Below are positions 27,757 through 35,874 of a DNA stretch of 64,000 nt, one piece after another. The DNA lies in assembly GCF_013410875.1 (NCBI RefSeq), contig NZ_JACCCU010000004.1, forward strand, positions 1-64,000. The letters are read 5' to 3'. A model generated the notes under the pieces. The model had not been told where the DNA came from and did not search any database. It worked only from the letters and a program-made list of their open reading frames with translations. Numbering within the stretch: the stretch's first letter is position 1; each line of letters begins with the position of its first letter. The position numbers and the translations under genes were made by a program. Origin of the DNA: Tunturiibacter empetritectus (GTDB lineage Bacteria; Acidobacteriota; Terriglobia; Terriglobales; Acidobacteriaceae).

Positions 27757-29413
27757 CTTGCGTTGCCTCTTCATTCACCTGTCTTAGGGTATCGCGCTCA
27801 TCACGATTCAACGGTAATCGGAGTGAAGCAATGGCTCCTCCACCCTCATCATTGGCGAGAAGCAACTCGCCTCCGTGAGACTGAACGATCTCGAAGGATA
27901 TAGAGAGGCCGAGACCCGTTCCGTTGTCTTTGGTCGTGTAGAACGGGTCCATTGCATGGTTTAGAGCCGCTGGAGTGAAGCCTCGTCCATCGTCCATGAC
28001 GTCGATACGCGCAAAGCCATTCTCCACCGCAGTGCTGATCGTGACGACCGCTCCTTCCGAGCTGCGATATGCCGCTGAATACACGGCATTTTCCATCAGG
28101 TTATCGAGCACCTGGATCAATCGCCCTCGATCTGCTATGACGATGTTCTTAGATGTAGCCTTGCAAACGATTTGGACACCTTTTGCCGCTGCTTTCTCTG
28201 CCCATGTCGAGGCTGTGGCCGTGCACAGATCATCCAGCGAGACAGCTTGAAGTTGAAGCTGAATCGGTCTGGCAAAGTAGAGGAGACGGCTGATGATCGT
28301 GTCCAGGCGGTCAATCTCTTCGAGAATGACCGTGCTGCTCCGCATGGCTGCTTCGGGATCGGCGGAGCGTTGCCACATCTGCGTCCGCATCCTGATAGTG
28401 CCCAGCGGATTGCGCAGCTCATGTGCAATACCGGCCGCAAACTGGCCCAGCGCGGAGAGCCGTTCGTTGTGACGTACCTGAGACTCCAGTGTCCGCTCAT
28501 TTTCGATCTTTTCGTGCAACGCGAGTGCCAGGGAGTCAATGCCGTGGAGTACGCGACTGAACTCCTCCAAAGGCGGACGCTCTGTACTTTGAGGACCAGA
28601 CGCCGTGAGGCCGCCCTCCATCGAGCCCAAACGCTCAAGAACGGTGTTCACTCCGCTCCGAATTTCCGTTGTAACGAAAACTGCAAGCAACGCTGTCATC
28701 AGTGCGGCGATGCCGAATCCAATGCTTCCAAACAGGAGCTGGCGACTCTGTCCGCCTTCGATTCCGGGAATACGCTCCATAAGCCACACGGCACCCGTGA
28801 TTTCATCCGTAGTCCCAGTCGTCCGGTCTCCACCGGATTGCTCATGGATTGGAACCGCTACAAAGAGGATGGCGTCATGCGGCCCTTCAAAGCGAAGTGT
28901 CTTGATGGTGTTTGCCGCAACGGCTTCACGCGCAAGATTCTCAATCGTAGGCCGCTCGCGGTCTGGCATACCCTTCTCCGGCCCCGGCCCCTCATGGGTG
29001 GGAAAGGCGTATCCAATCAGAGCGTCGGCTCTGGCAGCGTAGAAGCCACCCTCGATGCCTTCCTCGTGCTGCAATGTTTCTGCCGTGATCTCTTTGAGCA
29101 GATCGGGCTTGGGGTGACGTGGCTCGCCGCGTTCAGAGCGTGGCGGCGGAGGAGCGGCGGGAGGAAACGGAGGCGGTGGTGGCCCCGGCTCAATCGTTCG
29201 CAGGGAGTTATCCGCAGTCCGATCGTCGGCATAGTTCCGTGCGAGATTGGAGGCTACGCTGACTAGATGATGCTCCGTGAGTGCGAGCGTCTCCGCGTGG
29301 CGGTTGCGAAGGAAGGTAAACAGACTGATTGCCGCGGCGGCGAGGAAAAGAAATGTCAGAACGACGAGCAATAAGATGCGTGAACGAAGGCTTCTCCAAA
29401 AGATCTTCGGCAT
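27749..29413 (-). CDS. Membrane sensor histidine kinase with proline-rich periplasmic sensor (NtrB-type partner)
   Basis: 555 residues from ATG 29413, chosen because AGGAG lies five bases upstream and TM1 follows directly; the in-frame extension to 29722 has no coding character. TM1 at about 12-34; a periplasmic domain of about 190 residues with a proline-rich segment (about 76-92, GPPPPPFPPAAPPPP); TM2 at about 228-248; a HAMP-like linker; HisKA with H331 in GIAHELRNPLGT; and an ATPase domain ending with DNGTGLGLSIS. It phosphorylates the regulator encoded immediately downstream, with an 8-bp overlap of the genes. The signal is unknown; the periplasmic domain lies on the same side of the membrane as the proline-rich exported protein encoded divergently. 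Confidence 0.92.
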   Translation of the reverse strand: MPKIFWRSLRSRILLLVVLTFLFLAAAAISLFTFLRNRHAETLALTEHHLVSVASNLARNYADDRTADNSLRTIEPGPPPPPFPPAAPPPPRSERGEPRHPKPDLLKEITAETLQHEEGIEGGFYAARADALIGYAFPTHEGPGPEKGMPDRERPTIENLAREAVAANTIKTLRFEGPHDAILFVAVPIHEQSGGDRTTGTTDEITGAVWLMERIPGIEGGQSRQLLFGSIGFGIAALMTALLAVFVTTEIRSGVNTVLERLGSMEGGLTASGPQSTERPPLEEFSRVLHGIDSLALALHEKIENERTLESQVRHNERLSALGQFAAGIAHELRNPLGTIRMRTQMWQRSADPEAAMRSSTVILEEIDRLDTIISRLLYFARPIQLQLQAVSLDDLCTATASTWAEKAAAKGVQIVCKATSKNIVIADRGRLIQVLDNLMENAVYSAAYRSSEGAVVTISTAVENGFARIDVMDDGRGFTPAALNHAMDPFYTTKDNGTGLGLSISFEIVQSHGGELLLANDEGGGAIASLRLPLNRDERDTLRQVNEEATQDG

Positions 29414-29471
29414 TCGGCTCCTCTCGTCATCTTCTAGTACAGCTTTTATCGAGCATCTATCGCTATGGTAT

Positions 29472-29486
29472 GCAACTTGGCTGCCA
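29472..29486 (-). promoter_or_regulatory. Sigma-54 promoter for the kinase-regulator operon
   Basis: Read on the minus strand: TGGCAG (29486-29481), five bases, TTGC (29475-29472) followed by A. The invariant GG and GC are exactly ten bases apart, as the -24/-12 consensus requires. Transcription would start near 29460, about 47 bases before the kinase ATG. This suggests autoregulation by the NtrC-family regulator. Confidence 0.7.
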
Positions 29487-29562
29487 TCGGTGGCGTGCCC
29501 GATATTGATGGCTGCTACAGGGATCAGATGCCACAGCCTCTCCGATACGGAACCCAACTGTA

Positions 29563-29593
29563 CGCAATCCGCACACAACCTGAGGGGATTGCG
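29563..29593. promoter_or_regulatory. Candidate enhancer site: perfect 8-bp inverted repeat between two sigma-54 promoters
   Basis: CGCAATCC (29563-29570) and GGATTGCG (29586-29593) form a perfect inverted repeat with a 15-base spacer. It lies about 80 bp from each of the divergent sigma-54 promoters, a distance typical of upstream activating sites for NtrC-family regulators. The assignment is inferred from position and symmetry. Confidence 0.45.
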
Positions 29594-29669
29594 GTCGGGT
29601 AAAGATGCTGTCGATGTCTCCGAACCACTAAGTGTGCTGCGATTGAAAGACTTCGGTCGTTTCGATGAA

Positions 29670-29684
29670 TGGCACACCGCTTGC
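29670..29684 (+). promoter_or_regulatory. Sigma-54 promoter for the proline-rich exported protein
   Basis: TGGCAC (29670-29675), five bases, TTGC (29681-29684): a near-perfect -24/-12 element with GG and GC ten bases apart. Transcription would start near 29696, only about 14 bases before ATG 29710. Confidence 0.8.
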
Positions 29685-29709
29685 CTTACTGCGGGCAGAG
29701 GTACTGCCG

Positions 29710-30363
29710 ATGAACATTCCATCTTCCCTGCGAATCACCGCTCTTGGGCTCGCATTTAGCCCTCTGGCGTTTGCACAGAGTCCGCCTCCCGGTCCGTCAA
29801 TTTCGCCCGCAGACGGGCCGCCGAGTATGCCTGCTGCACCTGCGGCGTCTTCACAACTCTCCGTAGTGACCCAATCCTCTCGCGTCCGCGCCTTTAACGC
29901 AGGTCCAGGCGGAGAGGTACGCAGTCTGTACCTTCAGAATGGCAGCGTCGTTGATTTGGCACCCTCCATCGGCGAACAACTTGGCTCGGCAGTTCGCAAG
30001 GGCGAAAAGATTACCGTGATCGGCACGAAATCGGAGATCAATGGACAATCTTTAGTCGAAGCGGCGAGTGTCCGGCTGAACGATCAGACGTTCTCTGCGA
30101 ACCTGCCCTCCGGCATTCCTCTCGCCCCTGGCGTAGTTGCTGAAGGTGCGGCCCCGCCACCACCAACACCACAAGCACCGCCGCTTGCACCTTCATCACG
30201 ACGCAAGAATAAAGCTGCTTCACCCCCGCCCTGTGTCGGGTCGGCTGACACACCTCCACCCCCGCCCGATTTTGGTGGGCCTCCTCCTCCGCCACCGGCC
30301 GGAATGGCTCCACCACCACCGCCCGACGGAATGGCCCCCCCGCCACCGCCGCCCCAAGACTGA
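29710..30363 (+). CDS. Proline-rich exported protein with OB-fold-like domain
   Basis: 217 residues from ATG 29710, chosen because a clean signal peptide (ending LAFAQS) and an AGAGG site eight bases upstream fit it; an in-frame ATG at 29665 lies before the sigma-54 promoter. A domain at about 45-125 (VRSLYLQNGSVVDLAPSIG, then GEKITVIGT) resembles small DUF5666/OB-fold beta-barrels. The C-terminal third is a proline-rich tail with repeated GMAPPPPPDGM-like blocks, likely an extended periplasmic or surface segment. Function unknown. It is divergent from a sigma-54 two-component system and has its own sigma-54 promoter, so it is probably an output of that system. The sensor kinase also has a proline-rich periplasmic stretch. 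Confidence 0.8.
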   Translation: MNIPSSLRITALGLAFSPLAFAQSPPPGPSISPADGPPSMPAAPAASSQLSVVTQSSRVRAFNAGPGGEVRSLYLQNGSVVDLAPSIGEQLGSAVRKGEKITVIGTKSEINGQSLVEAASVRLNDQTFSANLPSGIPLAPGVVAEGAAPPPPTPQAPPLAPSSRRKNKAASPPPCVGSADTPPPPPDFGGPPPPPPAGMAPPPPPDGMAPPPPPPQD

Positions 30364-30529
30364 AAACTGTCTTATGCGCCATGCCGCTCCTGACCGGATG
30401 TGCAGGCCGTGTGAGTCTGCCATCCGAGGGGAGGCAGTCTATTTTTCGATGCACTGATCTCATCCGTTCGGTGGTGACAACTCTTCTTGCATCGAACTCT
30501 TAACCAGAGGAAAGAAAGGACTATGTTTT

Positions 30530-31105
30530 ATGCTCCCGCCCAAAAAAGCCGCGAAGAAAGCTGTAAAGAAGGCCGCCAAGAAACCGGCAGGTCGCCACCA
30601 CGATAAGCATCACCAGGCGAACGATCTGCGCCGCGCCTATGAACATATGGGCCGTTTGGAGATTCTCCGAAAGTCCCATAAATCATTAACGGCGGACGCT
30701 GTTGGCGAACTTACCAAGCTAGCCCAGAAAGAGATAGAAGGTGGACATCACAAAGATGCTGCCGATCTTTTAAGGGCGTCAGAACACCTGAGCTTCGCCG
30801 CTCTTGCCGGCGATAGTCATGGGAGTACTCGTATCTCTGCCGAACTTGAACAGTCCATCACAGAACACTTCGATGAACTGACGCGAAGAGCAGACGAGCA
30901 CTGGGAAGGTCATACGGGGCAATCCAGCATTTTGGATGCACTCTATCAAAGCTCTCGCAGGAGTGCAGTGAGGGCGTTCAAGGATCGTGACTATCACCAG
31001 GCCCTCGAGTTTGCGCGTGCTGCGGAGGCCCTCGCTCATGTAAAGCAGGGTGGGCCACTCAAGCTTGAGAGAGGGCACAAGGACCTGCAGCTCAAAGGCG
31101 CATAG
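30530..31105 (+). CDS. Small basic protein with lysine/alanine-rich (histone H1-like) N-terminus, unknown function
   Basis: 191 residues. The first 20 are PPKKAAKKAVKKAAKKPAG, like bacterial histone H1-like tails. The rest is predicted helical, with paired repeat-like segments (AYEHMGRLEILRKSHKS, AADLLRASEHLSF, ALEFARAAEALAHV) reminiscent of TPR-type helices. An AAAGGA site lies upstream. ATG 30530 is preferred, as another ATG at 30523 is in a different frame. Possibly a nucleoid-associated or scaffold protein, but I do not recognise the family. It follows the proline-rich exported protein by 166 bp on the same strand and may share its sigma-54 transcript. Confidence 0.75.
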   Translation: MLPPKKAAKKAVKKAAKKPAGRHHDKHHQANDLRRAYEHMGRLEILRKSHKSLTADAVGELTKLAQKEIEGGHHKDAADLLRASEHLSFAALAGDSHGSTRISAELEQSITEHFDELTRRADEHWEGHTGQSSILDALYQSSRRSAVRAFKDRDYHQALEFARAAEALAHVKQGGPLKLERGHKDLQLKGA

Positions 31106-31183
31106 CACCGCGAGTAGCCCTCGCTACTTGCTGCCTAAATCGGACTGCTGCTGTAGTGACTCGAGGATTACCAGAAAGAACGG

Positions 31184-32467
31184 ATGGTCAATGCTATGGA
31201 TATCGATTCCGGCAAGAAGCAGAGTGTCCATGCTCTGGAAGCGACAAACTTCTTTCTCGCCGATGTGCAGACCGGCCTCGGTCCATTTCTCGCAGCGTAT
31301 CTGGCTGGAGCAGGATGGGAGCCGGGACGCGTCGGGATGGCGTTGACCCTCGCCGGCATCATCACGGTTGTACTGCAGGCTCCTGCTGGTGCCATCGTCG
31401 ATCAACTTAGGTCAAAAAGGTTGATTCTCGTTCTCGCCTCTGCTGTCCTCGCTTTGGGAGCGGTTCTGCTCAGTATCACTGCCGCTCCCTGGGCGGTGTA
31501 CACATCTCAGGCTCTGATTGGCGGAGCGGGGCCATTTCTGGGTCCAACACTCGCCGCAGTCACGATGGGAATAGTCGGCGTTACCTTCTTCGACCGCCAG
31601 TTTGGCAAGAACCAGTCCTTCAACTCCGCCGGTAACGTGGCCTGTGCGCTCCTGATTGCGGGCGTGAGCCACCTGTTCGGCAATCGCGCCATCTTCATTA
31701 CGGCAGCGGTGCTGACTGTCCCCACAGTGCTCGCCGTCCGTGCGATCAAAAGTAGCGACATCGACTATGACCTCGCACGCGGTGGTGCGAAACAAGTAGA
31801 TGGGAAAGAAGTTCCTGCGAGAGCGTCCGTGATGAAAACGTTGGTTGGAGACCGGACCCTCCTATTCTTTCTTGCCTGCGCTTTTCTCTTCCACTTTGCG
31901 AATGCGGCCATGCTGCCACAGCTCGGCGAGATGCTATCGCACGGCGCGCGGGCCACTGCCGCCCCATTCATGTCGGCCTGCATCATCGTCACGCAGGTCG
32001 TCATCATGTGCTTCGCCCCGGCCATTGGACGCTTCGCGAACTTGCACGGACGAAAGCCGCTTCTGATGCTTGGGTTCGGCGTTCTTCCCATCCGCGCAGT
32101 TCTTTATACCCTCACCCACAACACGGAAAGCCTGATCGCTATCCAACTACTGGACGGCGTCGCCAATGCGATCTTTGGTGTTGTCTCGATCCTCGTGGTC
32201 GCAGACCGCACGCGCGCTACAGGCCGCTTCAATCTTGTGCAGGGTAGTCTCGCAACGGCAGTCGGGTTAGGCGCAGCTCTCAGTACGACGTTCGGCGGAA
32301 AGCTGATTCAGCACTTCAGCTATCGCATCTCTTTTCTATCTCTGGGAGCCATCGCTGCACTCGCATTTCTCTTGTTATGGACGGCGATTCCAGAGACGCT
32401 TCCGGAGCGCCACAAACCTGATAGCGATCCCTCTTCCCCAGCCATTACACAGGAGCTTCCAGCATGA
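31184..32467 (+). CDS. MFS transporter
   Basis: 427 residues with about 12 hydrophobic segments. The loop AGAIVDQLRSKRLIL after TM2 and GRFANLHGRKPLLML near the middle are MFS signatures. The overall sequence resembles small-molecule or drug/metabolite exporters of the MFS_1 group; the substrate is unknown. The stop overlaps the next ATG (ATGA at 32464-32467), so it is translationally coupled to the phosphoesterase gene. First gene of a tight transporter/phosphoesterase cluster running to 35375. Confidence 0.87.
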   Translation: MVNAMDIDSGKKQSVHALEATNFFLADVQTGLGPFLAAYLAGAGWEPGRVGMALTLAGIITVVLQAPAGAIVDQLRSKRLILVLASAVLALGAVLLSITAAPWAVYTSQALIGGAGPFLGPTLAAVTMGIVGVTFFDRQFGKNQSFNSAGNVACALLIAGVSHLFGNRAIFITAAVLTVPTVLAVRAIKSSDIDYDLARGGAKQVDGKEVPARASVMKTLVGDRTLLFFLACAFLFHFANAAMLPQLGEMLSHGARATAAPFMSACIIVTQVVIMCFAPAIGRFANLHGRKPLLMLGFGVLPIRAVLYTLTHNTESLIAIQLLDGVANAIFGVVSILVVADRTRATGRFNLVQGSLATAVGLGAALSTTFGGKLIQHFSYRISFLSLGAIAALAFLLLWTAIPETLPERHKPDSDPSSPAITQELPA

Positions 32468-33606
32468 AAACTATTGAATCGAAGAGTCCCTTTCAACCGC
32501 ACTTACCCGATGCTGCTGGCATTATTAGCTGGGTCCATCTCGGCGACCTGCACATGACGAAAGCCGGCGAGCAAAACCATCTCGATCTGGCAGAGATCGT
32601 CAACGGGGTCAATCGAGCGTTTGCCGATTCGTTGAGCTTTGTCTTCCTGCCTGGAGACGTAGCAGAGGACGGCAGCCGTGCCGCCTACGCGGTGGTGCGT
32701 GGAGAACTCGATCGCCTCAACGTCCCATGGTGCGCCATCATTGGCGATCACGATGTTCATGAGAAGAGCTTTACGAATTTTCTGGAAGCGATGTCGGAGC
32801 GAACGCACTATGCATTCACGGTCGGCTCCGTTCGATTTGTGGCGATGAATGCGTTCGATGTACCGGAGCCCGGATCGTTCGCTGTGAGCGGGGATCAGCT
32901 TGCCTGGGTGAAGCGCGAGTTGCAGACTGCGACGGAGGCAGAACAGTCCAGCGTTCTTCTGCTCCACTGCTACCCAAGTGATCTAAAGGTCGGGGGTGGC
33001 GAACTCAAGGATGCTGTTCGCAACTTTGGCGTGCGACTCATCGACATGGGTCACACGCACTACAACGAGATTGCCAACGACGGAAGGACGCTTTACTCCG
33101 CCACCCGGTCTACCGGACAGATTGAAGAGGGCCCGGTCGGTTACTCTGTAATCAACATCGATGGCGATGTTGTGAGCTGGCGATTTGTTGAGTTGGGGAA
33201 GCTGCCAGTCGTGGTGATTACCTCGCCGAGTGATGAACGCTTACAGACAAATAGGGCCGAAAGTCCGAAAGAAAATCTGAAGGTTCGAGCGAAATTCTGG
33301 GGCGAGGCTGAGGCCTTGAAAGCAACAGCCTATCTGGACGGGCATGCTGTCCCTATGAAGCGGATCGACAATAGCCACGTCTGGGAGGCAAATATTTCTA
33401 CTCCCCATGAGGGCATCTCTTCCTTGAAGGTCTCAATCGAGGATGCACGCGGGGAAGTCGCAACCGATGAGATTCGTGTTGTGATCGGAGATCTCGCGGA
33501 ACGACAGCGCGTGGAACGCGATCAGGATAACGCGCTGGAGGCGTGGCCGGAGCATGGACTGCTTGGCACGCAGCTCGGACCCAATAAGAACGGGAAGAAG
33601 TGGTGA
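32464..33606 (+). CDS. Calcineurin-like metallophosphoesterase with C-terminal beta domain
   Basis: 380 residues. Metal-site motifs appear in order: GDLHMT (D28, H30), GDVAEDG (D65), GDHDVH (94-99, where the usual GNHD asparagine is aspartate), LLHCYP and GHTHYNE. About 130 C-terminal residues form a predicted beta-sandwich. No signal peptide, so probably cytoplasmic. Family members hydrolyse phosphomonoesters, diesters or nucleotides; the substrate is unknown. The N-to-D change in the third motif may alter activity. Overlaps the MFS gene upstream by four bases and the permease gene downstream by one. Confidence 0.87.
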   Translation: MKTIESKSPFQPHLPDAAGIISWVHLGDLHMTKAGEQNHLDLAEIVNGVNRAFADSLSFVFLPGDVAEDGSRAAYAVVRGELDRLNVPWCAIIGDHDVHEKSFTNFLEAMSERTHYAFTVGSVRFVAMNAFDVPEPGSFAVSGDQLAWVKRELQTATEAEQSSVLLLHCYPSDLKVGGGELKDAVRNFGVRLIDMGHTHYNEIANDGRTLYSATRSTGQIEEGPVGYSVINIDGDVVSWRFVELGKLPVVVITSPSDERLQTNRAESPKENLKVRAKFWGEAEALKATAYLDGHAVPMKRIDNSHVWEANISTPHEGISSLKVSIEDARGEVATDEIRVVIGDLAERQRVERDQDNALEAWPEHGLLGTQLGPNKNGKKW

Positions 33607-34910
33607 TGATCCCTGCACAAATAGCGCACGTTGTTCTACCTTGTATCGTCGCCGTTAGCATCGTGCTTATGCTGATCCGCCCGCGCGGAATTCCCGAAGT
33701 CTGGTGGATATCGGGCGGAGCGTTCATTTTGATCGCGCTCCGCTTGATACCACTCAAGCTGGCCGGGCAAGCTGTTGCGAAAGGTAGCGATGTTTACCTG
33801 TTCCTGATCGGCATGATGCTTCTGAGTGAACTGGCGCGGGAACAAGGCGTCTTCGACTGGGTGGCCTCGGTAGCAGTACGCGGCGCAAATGGCAGTTGCT
33901 CGCGTCTGTTCCTGCTCGTCTATGTTGTGGGAACTCTCGTGACGATCTTCATGTCGAACGATGCTACTGCGGTCGTACTAACGCCAGCCATTCTGACAGC
34001 GGTGCGTAAGGCAAGAGTCTCACCTCTTCCATACTTGTTCGTCTGTGCGTTGATTGCAAATGCCGCGAGCTTTGTGCTGCCCATCTCGAACCCGGCTAAT
34101 CTGGTGGTCTTTCATACCGGTATGCCGCCTTTAGGGACATGGCTGGCAGACTTCGGTGTCCCATCGCTGCTTTCGATAGTTGTGACGTTTGTCGTCATGC
34201 GCCTTATGTTTCGCAAGGAACTCTGCAAGACCATTGAGTGCGAGGTAGAAGATACGAAGCTCAGCGCAAACGGCAAACTTGTTCTCGCTGGTCTCGCGCT
34301 GATGATCGTTGTTCTGCTCACCGCCTCTGCCATGAAGAAGGACCTGGGGCTGCCGACCTGCCTTGCGGCGCTGGTGATTACCGCTGTTGTCTCCATCAAA
34401 TCGAAGAGCAATCCCATCACACTCGCGAAAGAGGTTAGTTGGGGAACACTGCTGCTGGTCGCAGGATTGTTTGTCATGGTCGATGCAGTGGAAAGTCAAG
34501 GGGCCTTGGACCTGACGCAACGATGGCTCGCCTGGGCATCAAGTCTCGGCCAGAACGTGGGCGCAATGGTTGTCGGCTTCGCCGTCGGTGTAGCAAACAA
34601 CCTCGTAAACAACCTGCCGCTGGGGCTTATCGCGGGCGGGACAATCCAAGCTGCCCATGCCACGGGACCGATAGCGAATGCAGTCCTAATTGGGGTAGAC
34701 CTTGGGCCCAACCTCTCCGTAACCGGGTCATTGGCTACGATCCTTTGGCTACTGGCCCTACGTAAGGATTCTGGTGGTGAGACAGGGGAAGGAAACCTCG
34801 ATGTCAGCTTCTGGCAGTTCCTGAAGATCGGTGCCATCGCGATGCCGGTAGCGCTCTTCGCCGCCTTGGGAGGAGCGATCTTGATGCAGATCCTCGTTGG
34901 ACAACGTTAA
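33606..34910 (+). CDS. ArsB/NhaD-type (ion transporter superfamily) permease
   Basis: 434 residues from ATG 33606, which overlaps the preceding TGA by one base (TGATG); an in-frame GTG 33600 would add two residues. About 11 TM segments. The motifs SNDATAVVLTPAI and VANNLVNNLPLGL are the duplicated signature of the ArsB/CitM/NhaD superfamily. It most resembles ArsB arsenite permeases, but no arsR, arsC or arsA lies nearby, so another anion or a sodium/proton function is possible. Confidence 0.85.
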   Translation: MIPAQIAHVVLPCIVAVSIVLMLIRPRGIPEVWWISGGAFILIALRLIPLKLAGQAVAKGSDVYLFLIGMMLLSELAREQGVFDWVASVAVRGANGSCSRLFLLVYVVGTLVTIFMSNDATAVVLTPAILTAVRKARVSPLPYLFVCALIANAASFVLPISNPANLVVFHTGMPPLGTWLADFGVPSLLSIVVTFVVMRLMFRKELCKTIECEVEDTKLSANGKLVLAGLALMIVVLLTASAMKKDLGLPTCLAALVITAVVSIKSKSNPITLAKEVSWGTLLLVAGLFVMVDAVESQGALDLTQRWLAWASSLGQNVGAMVVGFAVGVANNLVNNLPLGLIAGGTIQAAHATGPIANAVLIGVDLGPNLSVTGSLATILWLLALRKDSGGETGEGNLDVSFWQFLKIGAIAMPVALFAALGGAILMQILVGQR

Positions 34911-34928
34911 AACATAAAGGAGAGCCGT

Positions 34929-35375
34929 ATGAATGCCGGATGGATTATCCCTTTCATCATCTTTGGAGGCGCGTTACAGAGTTGCGGCGCAGCCATGAAC
35001 GGTCAACTTAACAAGCATGTCGTGAACCCATGGCTGGCTTCGGCCATCTCGTTTGCGCTAATTACCTTCTTTTTCGCGGGAGCCTCGCTGATTCATCCGC
35101 ACCCGCTGCCCACTCAGAATGACTTGGCCGAAATGCCTTGGTGGGCAGTCGTCGGCGGTTTGGTCGGAGCGGTACAAGTTTATGCTGGCCTTACGTTGGT
35201 CAACAAAGTGGGGGCGGGGCCATTCGTCGGCTTTACCGTAACAGCTGCACTCATCACCTCACTGCTGATCGATCACTTTGGGTGGTTCAGAATGCAGCCA
35301 CATCCTTTGAACGTGGGTCGCATCATCGGTGGCGTGCTGTTGGTTGGCGGAATCAGCCTCATCGCCAAGTTCTGA
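34929..35375 (+). CDS. Small DMT-superfamily membrane protein (YdcZ/DUF606 type)
   Basis: 148 residues with five hydrophobic segments and the motifs GGALQSCGAAMNGQLNKHV and GAVQVYAGLTLVNKVGAGPFVG, typical of YdcZ-like half-size drug/metabolite transporters, which act as dimers. AAAGGAG lies seven bases before the ATG. Last gene of the cluster that starts at 31184; separated from the permease by 18 bp. Confidence 0.85.
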   Translation: MNAGWIIPFIIFGGALQSCGAAMNGQLNKHVVNPWLASAISFALITFFFAGASLIHPHPLPTQNDLAEMPWWAVVGGLVGAVQVYAGLTLVNKVGAGPFVGFTVTAALITSLLIDHFGWFRMQPHPLNVGRIIGGVLLVGGISLIAKF

Positions 35376-35425
35376 CACTATTCCTTTTAAACTAGAACCG
35401 GGCGCGATGGTCCCGGCACGGTATT

Positions 35426-35743
35426 TCAGGAGATCGACGTTCGTCCTAGACGTAAATTCCAAATTGCTGCCACAAGCCTGTCGATGTCTTCATTAGTGTT
35501 GTACAAGGCCAGCGAGGCACGAACCGTACTCTCCAGCCCGAAGCGACGCAGAATGGGTTGTGCGCAATGATGACCTGAGCGGACAGCGATGCCGTTCTGG
35601 TTGAGGTAATCACCGACTTCCTCGGTGCGGAAGCCATCGAGCACAAACGACAACACACCGGCTTTTTCTTTCGCTGTTCCGATGATATGCAGTCCGGGGA
35701 TACAAGCAAGTTCGCTCGTAGCATCTCGAAACATGAGCATGAA
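35426..35743 (-). pseudogene. C-terminal fragment of a SufS-type cysteine desulfurase
   Basis: The minus-strand frame ends with about 105 residues that match the SufS C-terminus: AIPGL-like CIPGLHIIGTAKEKAGVLSF, the active-site cysteine loop RSGHHCAQP and the final SLALYNTNEDIDRLVAAI. The PLP-lysine domain (about 300 residues) is missing; upstream in this frame the sequence no longer matches and runs into the sedolisin promoter. A remnant of a deletion or rearrangement. Confidence 0.8.
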
Positions 35744-35874
35744 CTGCTCGTCTATGCTTTGCGCAAAGCTGTACTTGATTCCCCTCACTTTGTAAATAGC
35801 ACCTTCGCTCGCCGGCAGTTTATTGCAGCGGACGCAGCCGAACTCTGTCTGTCCAACGGAATTGGAGATATCGC

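Noticed and set aside
28172-29266. Plus-strand open frame of 364 codons opposite the sensor kinase
   Set aside because: The kinase frame has all histidine kinase motifs. The antisense frame looks non-protein-like.
29414-29722. N-terminal extension of the sensor kinase by 103 codons
   Set aside because: It would run across both sigma-54 promoters and the symmetric site. ATG 29413 has an excellent AGGAG site and is followed by TM1.
33606-34910. Naming the permease arsB and the cluster an arsenic resistance operon
   Set aside because: No arsR, arsC, arsA or arsM nearby. The superfamily also includes sodium and citrate transporters.
35400-35422. CCGGG/CCCGG hairpin after the small DMT gene as a terminator
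   Set aside because: Only five base pairs and no U-tract.
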